Part shown: in pieces, positions 12,530 to 22,266 of the stretch
Numbering within the stretch: position 1 is the first letter of the stretch
Layout of the letters: each line of letters starts with the position of its first letter
Source of the DNA: Protopterus annectens
Lineage: Eukaryota; Chordata; Ceratodontiformes; Protopteridae
Assembly: GCF_019279795.1 (NCBI RefSeq)
Contig: NC_056734.1
Span: forward strand, 5,359,869 to 5,423,868
Direction of reading: 5' to 3'
DNA: 64,000 nt
Made by a program: the position numbers and the translations under genes
Notes under the pieces: model-generated
Told to the model about the DNA's origin: nothing
The model's database searches: none
What the model saw: only the letters and a program-made list of their open reading frames with translations

Positions 12530-12638
12530 AATTTAAATATTGTCAACTAACAATGAAAGGGAGCAGTTCTACCTGTGAATCACATGTAAAGGAATTATTT
12601 CCTTATTAATAACGAGTTAATTCTTGCAGAAAACATTA

Positions 12639-12837
12639 GGCCCAATTCCAAAAGGCTTGCTCTCACTGTAAGTAACCACTTACACTGAGACCAGCAAGTC
12701 TTCTGGAATCTGACAGCTGGACTAAGCCTGTTTATATGTAGACCTTACATAAAGATGTTTATATGTAAGCCTTACATACAGATCTTTCAGTATCAAGGCA
12801 TGCTTGCATGGAGGGCAACTCTTTTGGAATCTGACCC
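12639..12837. mobile_element. MITE-like element with terminal inverted repeats
   Basis: The left end GGCCCAATTCCAAAAGGCTT and the right end (reverse complement GGGTCAGATTCCAAAAGAGT) are inverted repeats. Inside, 12645-12716 forms its own hairpin (CTCACTGTAAGT against ACTTACACTGAG) that ends in a further copy of the terminal TGGAATCTGAC word. At about 12730-12780 the phrase TTTATATGTA plus CCTTACAT occurs twice. No clear target duplication. Confidence 0.55.
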
Positions 12838-12839
12838 AA

Positions 12840-13810
12840 AGTGTGCAGCATTCTGATGAATGTCAAGGTTATCAAATATTATAACTTATAAGAAAAAATA
12901 AACAAAAGCAGTATTCTTTAAAATATAACCATGCTATGAGTAGCTCAATAAGCAAGATGTAAAACCATTAAGTATGCATTTTGCTTATAAAAACAAAAAG
13001 TTAAACTGAAAAGCTCATTCATTGTGAAAACCAGGAATACTTTCAGTTAAGTTGTAAAAAAAAAAAAAAATCCTCTTAGCACCCTTAGACAAATCTAAGG
13101 CTACTACAAAGAGATGCAGGCATGAGGAGACATTTCTGATGTTAAAATGATTTCTTACACAAAGGTCCTCACTAAATTAGTGTTCCCAGCATGTTTTCTT
13201 AGCTAAGCAGTTTAATAAACCCATCCGTGGCTTTGCCAGTTGTTTGTCAAGTTGCTGAATCTGAGAAAAAAGTGCAGTGCCAATGGCCACTGCTAGATTT
13301 AGTAACTGGAAAGTTCCCGAGCTACTGTCAAATAGCTTCAGTGAAGCAGGATGATCACTGAGCTATGGCTCATAGCTTACTGAAATGCCATGTGGACCAC
13401 ATCCGTGCATGCAAACAGAAAGCAGGCAGACAGAACAATGCCATATTCTGCAACACAATTAGTAGAACTTAACAGTCTTGCACACAAAAAAATGGCATAT
13501 ACAAACTACATACAGCTTCATTTTAATTTATGACATACTACAAGTTTAAGCATTTTCAGTTCTATGGCTGTGTGGCAACTAACATTTTATCTCCTATGGC
13601 TTAAAAATTAATAGTATAGGATATCATACTTAACATAAGTACGATCATAGTGTTGGCAGTTCTAGAGGTAGACAATGCTGAAAAAAAGATTAGAACTTAC
13701 AGTATACTATAATACCTTATCAGTAGTAAGCCATTTGGTCTGATCAATTCTCAACTGAACTGGGTACGTTTTATTAAATACTCAATTTACTGGAGCAGGA
13801 GAATACTGTA
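12840..13810. other. Unannotated non-coding stretch
   Basis: No gene or element recognised. It lies between the MITE-like element and the end of the older DIRS fossil. Confidence 0.45.
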
Positions 13811-13812
13811 GT

Positions 13813-15938
13813 GTAAGTAAACTTACCATAGCAGTAGATGCTGGATCACTGCTGCAGTAGCCTTAGCTATGTCATTATCCCGCCAGCTGAGGCTACTACT
13901 GCAGTAGCCTTAGCTATGTTATTTTCTGCCAGCTGATCAGCTTTCAATGCTTAAGGTGATCTTTAATGCAAACAAAAAAGTTAGACAGCTTGAGCTGAAC
14001 TGAGTAAAAAGGCAGATTTTGGTACCAAGCACTTCAGAGCTTTCATGCCAACAGAGAAAGGGAGACTGAGGCGTTAAAGGACATTGCTAGGAACAAAAAA
14101 AAAATAAGAATTTACACCCTGGCAGAAACACACAAAACACAAAGGAGTGCTACTTCAGTAGTGATCATTTGAACACCTACTGTTATGGCAAGTTTACTTA
14201 CACAACTGTAGCATGTCCATTATATTGATCATTGCTGTTGTAGCATTAGCTATATTGCCCTAGATTACATTTTGGAGGTGGAAGGAGAAGAGTCCAGGAG
14301 CCTCTGGTAATGGTCAAGCCAAAACCTGATCTAGACCTACAGAAGGAATCAAGCTTATTCTGCTTTGTAAAAGTATGTACAAAGGATCAAGTTGCTGTTT
14401 TTAGAATCCAACCCTTTCCAAAAAGCCACAGATGAAGTCAAGGCCCTGGTAGAGTGGGCCTTGACCCAACCTGGAGTAGTTCTGCTGTGGTGGGCATAAC
14501 AAAAGGTAATAACCTTAAACAACCTTTTGGAAATATACTGCTTTAACACATGTTGTTCCTTCTTACCTTTACAAGAAAACATAATTTGATCCACAGATCT
14601 GAAAATTATTTCTGTCAAGACACTCCCCAAGTTGTCTGTGAGCATCTAAGATATGGAATTATCCTTTATCCCTCATTTTTAGGTTAAGGAAAGAAAACTG
14701 GGAGATGAATAGTTTGGCTTAACGTAAACTTGGATACCAATTTAGGCATGAAAGGAGTATTAGTTTTCAAAGAAACCGTGTGCTTGTAGAAAATGAGATA
14801 AGGTTGACTTACCATAAGAGATTGCAACTCAGATACCCTTCTTGCAGAGGTCAGAGCAATCAGAAAAACTGCCTTCCATATTAACAACCTCAAGTCAGCC
14901 AGATCAGCTGGGTCAAATAGAACAAGTATTAACTTCTCTAGGACAAAAATAAAATCCCAAGGAGGAGCCACCAGTTGTCTTAGAGACATCATATGCAAAA
15001 CTCCTTTCAAAGACATTTTGACATGAGAATGTACTGAAAGAGGAGCCGACATGCTGAAATAGCCAATAAAATTAACTTTGGAAGAGTAAGAAAGGCCATA
15101 GTATAAGACAAACAAATATTGTAAAAGCAGAGAGAACAACTAGCCTTCATGACTGCTGGTTATATTATGGCACCAACTAGAAAAACATTTCCATTTGCTA
15201 ATATATGATTTTCTAGTAGTGGGTCTTCTTGCCTCTATTAATACCTGCTGAATGTCCTCAGTAAACACAAAGCTAAAGGGAATTAAGACCCTATTATCTA
15301 GGCAGTCAATTGAAACGGACTAGGATAAGGGTGCATCAAACACTCCTGTACTTGTGTGAGTAGATCCGTTCTGGTGGTAACTGTCCCCGGCCATGTACAA
15401 AAGAAGGGAAAGGCCCTGTTGTCTGTGCCAGAACGGAATCACCAGAATTATCTTGATCGATTCCTTCTGAATCTTTAGGAGTACTTTGAATATCAGTGGA
15501 AAAGGTGAAAGGCATAGAAGAACACTACTCTTCCAGGGGGCAAAAAAAGGAAAAAAAAAAAAAAGACAGAAAATCCTGAGGTATTTTCTCACAGTGACCA
15601 AAGAAAACTAGAAATAGATTTAGGTTTTTCCTGTGAAAGAAAAGAACTTTGAAGTGAGGTATGTAGTCAACCTCCCAATAACACATTCCTGTGTGAAGGA
15701 GCCAAAAGACTTTTGAATGTTCTCTTGCAATCCGAGCTTGTAAGAGATCTCTTACCCAAGTGAGAGATTCCGGATACTTTGAAAAAGACTCTGCAAAGAT
15801 AAAAATAAGAGAGTCAACTAAATATGGAAAAATGTTGATACTTTATAGCCTGCAATGAGCTATAACTTCAACTAGACACTTTGGACTATCCACTGCACCA
15901 AGAACTTTCACAAAGGGTAAAGTAGAGAAAGTACAGTT
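13813..15938 (-). mobile_element. Older DIRS retrotransposon fossil, 3' part
   Basis: Minus-strand translation shows a DIRS-type tyrosine recombinase: TSARRVSELQSLM (about 14.8 kb) and KAHSTRALTSSVAFWKG (about 14.4-14.5 kb), the same order and words as in the younger copy. The outer end is the short palindrome GTAAGTAAACTTAC at 13813, and an internal complementary region (about 14180-14260) repeats the outer ends in inverted form, which is how DIRS elements are built. The element is broken by several changes, rearranged, and split by the younger DIRS insertion. Its other part lies at 28.3-29.66 kb. Confidence 0.75.
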
Positions 15939-16170
15939 GTGTACACTTACCATAAATGTAGATGTTCGAGTGTATTCACTGTTGCAGTCATTACATTTGG
16001 GTTATCTGCTTGCAGGTAGCCCTCAGTCAGCCTGATTATCAAAGTCTTGGGTCCTGCATTGGTTGCTGTCTCATCTTCCATGACGTCAGGTAGTCAGGGG
16101 TATAAAGCATGCAGCCGACACCATTTTATCAGTTTTTCTTGCCCCAGATGTCAGGTGCCCCCATAACGGG
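15939..16170 (-). repeat. Younger DIRS, 3' inverted terminal repeat
   Basis: Sequence from about 15962 to 16150 (including TTATCTGCTTGCAGGTAGCC and CAAAGTCTTGGGTCCTGC) is the near-exact reverse complement of about 28140-28305. The outermost bases are the palindrome GTGTACAC at 15939. Confidence 0.85.
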
Positions 16171-16292
16171 AAGCAATTATATATAAGGTTACACCTCCAA
16201 CAAAAGGCAAATGCACCAGAAAGCTTTAAGCATAGTAAACAAGAATAGAGGTATAGGCAATATAAGTCAGGGGGCTGGAGGGAGTGTAACCA

Positions 16293-16395
16293 GGACTGCA
16301 ACAGTGAATACACTTGAACATCAACATTTATGGCAAGTGTACACGACTGCATTATGTTCTTCGTGTTTCACTGTTGCAGTCATTACATTTGGGTA
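16293..16395 (-). repeat. Younger DIRS, internal complementary region
   Basis: The left half (16293-16344) is the reverse complement of the outer 3' end (15939-15985) and the right half (about 16356-16393) is the reverse complement of the outer 5' end near 28270-28310. This head-to-head join of both extremities is the hallmark internal complementary region that DIRS elements use for circle formation. Confidence 0.82.
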
Positions 16396-16426
16396 GATTT
16401 CCAAAGCTACAGTTGGGTGGAGGAAT

Positions 16427-17102
16427 TTAAATAGAATTAGGACCAGCTATAAGGCCCTGCAAGACTGCAGAGGCAAAACCAGCTCTGGATTTAGAGAAAA
16501 TTGGCAAATGATAATGCTTGGTGAAAGTATGTACAGAACTCCAGGTAGCAGCTTCTAGGATGTCCCTTGTAGGTACGCCTCTGAGAAAGGCTGTAGAGGT
16601 AGATGCAGCCCTGGTCGAATGGGCTCTGATGCCTTGTGGGATAGGTTTTACATGGTGCTTATAGCAGAAATGAATGCAGTGGCCTATCCATTTTGAAATG
16701 GTTTGCTTTGAAACAGCTTTCCCCTCTGTCCATGCAGCAAATGCCACCAGCAGCTGTTCAGATTTCCTTTGAGGTTTAGTCCTGTCCAAGTAGAATCTAA
16801 GTTGTCCGTGCACATCTAAGGAGTGCAGTATCTGTTCCCCTTTGTTCTGTGGGTTAGGAAAAAAAATGAAGGAACTGATTAAGAGCCACACTGGATACCA
16901 CCTTGGGCATTAAGGAGGGATTGGTTCTGAGGGACACCCTGTCCGCATGAAAGATGATGAAAGGCTCCACTGCCATAAGGGCCTGTAATTCAGATACCCG
17001 TCTTGTAGAAGTGATTGCTAAAAGGAAAGCAGTTTTCCAGGAAAGGAAGTTTAAATCTGCAGTAGCAGCTGGCTCAAAAGGAGGAAGAGTGAGTTTCTCC
17101 AA
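16427..17102 (-). pseudogene. Younger DIRS tyrosine recombinase (fossil)
   Basis: The minus-strand reading shows STRRVSELQALM (first catalytic Arg region) around 17.0 kb, RAHSTRAASTSTAFLRG (HxxR box) around 16.6 kb, and FTKHYHLPIF (Tyr box) around 16.5 kb. These are the tyrosine recombinase signatures of DIRS elements, the enzyme that would insert the circular DNA copy. It is broken. It is close in sequence to the recombinase of the older DIRS to the left. Confidence 0.85.
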
Positions 17103-17329
17103 GACAAAGTTAAGGTACCAGGCAGGAGTTGGTGCTCTCCTGGGTAGCCTTAAATTTGTGGCCCCGCTGAGGAACTGCTTGAGCAGTGGGTAAGAGAAGA
17201 GGGGAGGCTCTGTGTTGTAATGAGCTGAAATTGCTGAGGCATGGATTTAGATGGAGGAAAAGGACAAGCCCTTATAAAGCATCTCTGTCAAATATTGTAG
17301 AATCTGAGACAAATTGGGCACTGCTGCAC

Positions 17330-17949
17330 TCATCCCTTGAGATTGGGTCCAGGTACAAAATATTTTCCATTTTGCAGCATAAGATATTCTAGTACTAGGC
17401 CTCCTAGCCTCCAAATGATATCCATCACTGATTTGCTGAGGGGTGGTAAAGGAGATATTAGGTAATTAGCCAGGCTGCTAGGTTCAGGGTTTGCAGCTGA
17501 GGGTGCAGAATCTGTTTTTCCTGCTGAGACAACAGGGAAGGAGTCTGAGGCAGGTGCCATGGGGCCAAGCATGACACACTGCTCAGGAGGGGGTACCAGT
17601 GTTGTCATGGCCAGTCTGGTGCAATTAAGATCATCCTTGGCTTATCCTGTTTGATCTTTAGTAGTACTTTGGAGAGCAGAGGCAGAAGGGGAAAGGCATA
17701 AACTGATAGGTTTTTCCAGTGAAGGATAGAGCATCCACTTTCCAAGCTAGTTTGTGGGGAATCCTTGTGCAAATTTTGTCCAATTGATGGTTCTGGAGGG
17801 AGGCAAACAGATCTATATCTGGGCTCCCCCATTTTCTTGTCAACATGTTGAAAATCCTTGGTTCCAGTTTCCACTCGTGTGGGTCCATAAGGTTTCTGCT
17901 TAGTCCATCTGCCAGTGTATTTAGTTTTCCTGGCAGGAATTAGGTTCAT
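17330..17949 (-). pseudogene. Younger DIRS, region between RNase H and recombinase (fossil)
   Basis: Minus-strand text PDIDLFASLQNHQLDKI and YAFPLLPLLSKVLLKI is the conserved DIRS stretch that follows the RNase H (often read as a methyltransferase-linked region in some families; no methyltransferase motif is claimed here). The upstream part of the element lies beyond the CR1 insertion, at 24.84 kb. Confidence 0.75.
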
Positions 17950-18289
17950 AGGTTCATAGGTTCATACTAGGCTATCTGCCCGAGGGCATTTACAAGCCTA
18001 GCCCATCGTTTTGTGGCTTAGGCCACCCCTTTAGTATGGGGAACTATACCCATTATTTTTCTGTGCCTCTGTCGAGCAGTGACACTGAGGTAATCCCTGG
18101 GGTATATCTGCGATCTCCCATCCATTGGTCAAGATTTCTCTTGAACAGGGCCAGCGAGGTGCTCTGCCTCACATGTACCGGGATTTTGTTCCACAGCATA
18201 GGGAGTCTTTGGGTGATGAATCTATCCCTCCAGCACGCCCTATTAATAGCCGTGTCAAGGTTTAAGTCTCCGCCCTTGTGGCTCTGATG

Positions 18290-20816
18290 GATCTAGATTT
18301 TTGAGGTGAAGCATATTCATCAAATCTGGGTTTGACATGGCCTTGTATGTTAGGCAAAGGTCACCTCTGAGCAGCGGTGGCGACTGAATAGAGCTGGAGT
18401 TCTTTCAGTCGGGCAGCATAGGACAGATTTTTGAGACCCTTTATCCTTTTGGTGAGGAACTTTTGTGGCCTCTCCAGCTGCTGCAAGTGTCGGGTCAGAT
18501 ACATTCGAATGGGGCATTGTACTCAATCATTGGTCTGATGAGTGATGAGTAAAGGGAGACTATGACCTCCCTTGATCTAGATGAGAATCCCTTCATGATA
18601 AGGTGGGCAATGTAGAAGGTCTTCCTAACTACTTTAGCTACATGGGTGTCGAATGACAGACTACTATCAACCTGGGTCCCCAGGTCCCTGATAACTTCTT
18701 CTGTGCTCAGTGGATTGCCACCTATTTGGTAGCTAGGGGTAACCTTGTTTTTCCCGAAGGGTATGACTATGCATTTTTGGCATTTAACTTTAGGCCGTGG
18801 CTCTGGCACCAGTTATCCGTTTCTGTGAGACCCTTCTGAAGGATATCTGTGTCAGATGTGTTTTCTACTATGGCGCCCAGTTTGCAGTCATCTGCAAACT
18901 TTGTCAGCCATAACCTCCTGTGTTTGCTTGTACTTCGAAAAGTAGATGCCAAACAAGAGTGGGCCCAGGACTGAGCCCTGTGGGACACCACTTGTGACAG
19001 GCTTTGAGTCTGACATGGCGCCAGCAGCTCTGACCCTGTGGGTTCTGTCACTCAGCCAGTTTGCAACCCATCTTGTGATGTATGGGTTGACATTTAAGCT
19101 GATGAGTTTTTCAATGATACCCGAATGGGGTATTGTATCGAAGGCCTTAGCCAGATCGAGGTAGGCTGTATGGACTGCCTTTCCCTCAGCAATGGCTTTG
19201 GTGACTGTTTCAAAAAGTCAACCAAGTTTAAAAGGCATGATCTGCCTTTGACAAAGCCAAACTGGGTTGGATCCAAAGTCTGCAAATTCCTATGTCTTTA
19301 TTTATGAGGTCCATTATGATCCTCTCCATGGCTTTGCAGATAAGGCTTGTCAAGCTAATGGGCGGTAATTTCCAGGGTCGGTGGAGGCACCGCCTTTGTG
19401 AAGTGGTACCACAGTTGCAGTGCGCCACTCCTGGGTGCGTATCCAGAGGTAAGACTTTGATTAAACAGCTGTCCTAGCTGTGGGTTTAATTCCTCATTGA
19501 GTTCATGGAGCACACAGCCGGGGACACCATCAGGTCCCATGGATGCTGTGTTTTTGCTTTGGAGAGAGCAGTTCTCACTTGGGCGCTGGAGATGTTTGGG
19601 GGCTGCAATCGTTTGGTATAGATATCTCTCCTTTTGGGGAGGGGAGAAGTTTGCACTGAACCTGTCAGCCAGTATGTTGGCAATGTCTGTAGGATCAGTA
19701 ATCTTCACATCATTTTGAACTAGCTCTGAGCATATCTGGGAGTTTCCTCCCAGGTTTCTAACATAGCTAAAGAAGGCCTTATGATTGTCTTTTGAGTCTT
19801 TAGCTATTTTTCTCTCGAAATTTGCTTTGGATGATTTTATGAGAGCTCTTAGTTTTTTACTTATAGTGATCAAGGGTGTCTTACCTTTTAAGGATTTTGC
19901 TCTATCTTGTAGTAGCTTCCTCCTTTTGTTGTAGAGTTTGTTTATGGCTGGGGTCCACCAGACTGGATGCTTGCCTTTGGTACAAAGAGTCTTTGTTTTG
20001 CTTGGGATTGCCTTATCCATGCAGTCCTGCAGGTGCTGGTAGAAGGCATTTGTAAGTGATTCAGCGGCTTGAGTACTGTTTTCCGGCTCGGGGCCTTAAA
20101 GGAGACCACACTAGTCTTTAGAAGTGTGAAGTCGGCTTTGAGAAGTTCTTTACTGTGGTCTTTTTATTTCAGGTGGGGGTGGGATGAGGACCTCCAGCGA
20201 GATTAGTTTGTGGTCTGATCTCACCAGTGAGGGTACACCTCCGGTGTTGAACATTGTGCTCCCATGTTCGTGATGATGAGATCAAGTATGTTATCTCCTC
20301 TTGTGGGGATGGTGACTAGTTGTTCCATGGCATTTGAGTTTATGAATTCCAGGAACTTTTGGGCTAGGGTGTTTGGGCTTGAGTAGTGTTCCCAGTCTAT
20401 ATTAGGGTAATTGAAGTCACCTAGTATGATGGTGTTTGGTGATACATTTATCCCTCTAGTGTTTTCAGGAAGGCCATGTGAGGTTCCTGAGTTTGTGAGG
20501 GTGGCCTGTAACATGCTACAATTTGCAGAGCAGTCTTGCCTATGGTTAATTGCACCTGGATGGTCTCCGATGCATCGTCGTTGCCACCAGTCTTGAGGTG
20601 TGGGTGTCCTTGATGAATATGGATACCCCTCCTTTCTTGGTATTGTCCAGATTTTGGGGCCGAACGCATGATATGAGGTAAAACCTGATAGCGCGGGGTG
20701 CTCTCAGGAGCCTTGAACCAGGTTTCTGTCACAGCACAGACATCGATGTTCTCCATACTGAGAAGGGCCTCGAGTGCGTGCATTTTGAGATTTAGACTTC
20801 TGGCATTGAGCAGCAT
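18290..20816 (-). pseudogene. CR1 copy 1 ORF2: endonuclease and reverse transcriptase
   Basis: This reading frame encoded the enzyme that nicks target DNA and copies the LINE RNA there. Reading on the minus strand, the apurinic-like endonuclease begins LLNARSLNLKMHALEALL (20816), has the VTETWF block and IILGDFNYPNIDWEHY near 20.4 kb. The linker WWTPAINKLYNKRRKLL follows near 19.95 kb, then the RT: ILADRFSANFSPP (about 19.7 kb), LVDFLKQSPKPLL (19.2 kb), the LAKAFDTIPH region (about 19.13 kb), the KFADDCKLGAI palm block (about 18.9 kb) and the C-terminal thumb SSRSREVIVSLYSSLIRP (about 18.55 kb). The order and motifs fit the CR1/L3 group. At least five frame changes and several stops split it. 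The plus-strand copy at 58-61 kb preserves the RT in a longer open frame. Confidence 0.85.
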
Positions 20817-20869
20817 TACCCTTAGTTTTTTCCTTTTTGTGTTCTAGGGTGGTAGGTTTAGAATTTGAG

Positions 20870-21827
20870 CCTTGCCTAAAAAGGCACTATGGGGTGGCAA
20901 GAGCCTTTGCCAATATCCGAATCCCAGGGTGACAGGTGCAAGCCGTCCCTTGGCAGCGTGGCTTGTCCAGCATGTCATCCCAGGCAGACAGACACTGGAT
21001 CCCCTTTGAATGACACCAGTGTTTAAGCCAATTGTTAAAGCTGATCATCTTATCTCTGTATTGTGGCATCATTCTTGGTGAAGGTAGGATTACTGCTCAA
21101 GGTCAGGGTCATACCTGTCTGGGCTACATAATCAGAGAGCTCCTCAATGTCTCTTTTCATGTAGTCCAAGGAGGTACGTCTCAGGTCGCTTACACCAGCG
21201 TGGACAATGACTGAATCATATTTGTACCTGCTGTTGAGAGACCTGAGTGCTTGCGTTATGTGGCGGATTCTAGCGCCCGACAGGCAGCTTACTGTGACCT
21301 TCTCCTTACTCAGTCTGGTGAGCGGGACGTCAGTGTGTCTGACTATGGAGTCACCAATGACTAGTGTGTCTGGCATTGTGTTTGGCCTTAAGGGCTGTGA
21401 CTGTTTGACACTCTGACTGTGAGGTCTATGTGTTGCAGGTGTTGTGTTCTGAGGTGGTGGTTGTTTGGGTGTCTGCTTTGGTGGCCTCTGCTGTTTTGGT
21501 AGATTTTGATCAGAGCCTCCAGTATGTCTTTGTGTGTTTATGTGTATGATTTGAGGTTGTAATGGTAATATGTGAGACTGGGTCTATAGTGTGTGTGGTA
21601 ACCTTCTCCTCCTGACTGGTCTTGCCAGTCCTATGTTGAGAGAGCTCAGCCTCCAGTTTGGCCGTGTAGTTGCATCTCTCGCATGTATTTGTGTTTTGTG
21701 GGAGGAGGAGAGGGTTGTTCAGGTACATGAGGCAATTGTAACATTGCCTCAATATTCCCAGGTTCACCAGCTGAGCAGGAGAGGACGCTAGCAACTGATC
21801 CCTCGACATGCTAGAAGGAATAGACAA
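20870..21827 (-). pseudogene. CR1 copy 1 ORF1: zinc-binding head and SGNH esterase
   Basis: CR1-clade ORF1 proteins are RNA-binding and often carry an SGNH hydrolase domain. Here the minus strand shows an N-terminal cysteine cluster (CYNCLMYLNN, then CERCNYTAKLEAEL; a CxxC...CxxC arrangement, residues about 29-55 from 21827) followed by the esterase: LVIGDSIVRHTDVPLTRL (block I with the serine, about 21.36 kb), VIVHAGVSDLRRTSL (block III, about 21.2 kb), WLKHWCHSKGIQCLSAWDDM (about 21.0 kb) and the DGLHLSPW block V (about 20.94 kb) with the Asp-His pair. The pieces are in different frames, so this copy is broken. The start at 21827 is the first Met before the cysteine cluster (MSIPSSMSRDQLLASSPAQL). 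The leader with monomers lies directly upstream. Confidence 0.8.
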
Positions 21828-22136
21828 AAACTTTAAAAAGATTCCGGGGGACGTGGGTGACCGAGAAATGGGGGTTGCCTTTTTGGGGTACTATCTATGA
21901 CAAGAGTGCCGTATCAAGGTAATAAGTACTGTAGGAGCAAGTGCTACGTTTAACAGATAGAGAATAGTCTACTTGGAGTCAAGTAGAGATGATCTTTTTA
22001 ATTATAGGATACGCTGATTAGATCAGTAGTATAGTTCGAGGAAGGTAGTTTAAGGGAAAATTTGAAGAGTGGACTTTAGGTAGCCCGAATAGTTTAAACC
22101 TGCTTAACCGGCGCTGCCCTAGTGTGCAACAGTAGC

Positions 22137-22200
22137 AACTCCGCGCTAAATCGGGCTAAATCAGGCTAAATCGCGCTAAAGCGTGCTTTATAGCAGGGGG
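22137..22200 (-). repeat. Decamer repeat in the CR1 leader
   Basis: The plus strand reads GCGCTAAATC, GGGCTAAATC, AGGCTAAATC, GCGCTAAAGC, four near-copies of a 10-bp word between the tandem monomers and ORF1. It might serve as a regulatory cluster in the LINE 5' leader. Confidence 0.75.
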
Positions 22201-22266
22201 CTGGAAAAGACAGGAAATGACCCAAATTGGCCAACAAACCACAAGTCACTGCCCTAAACCACTCCT

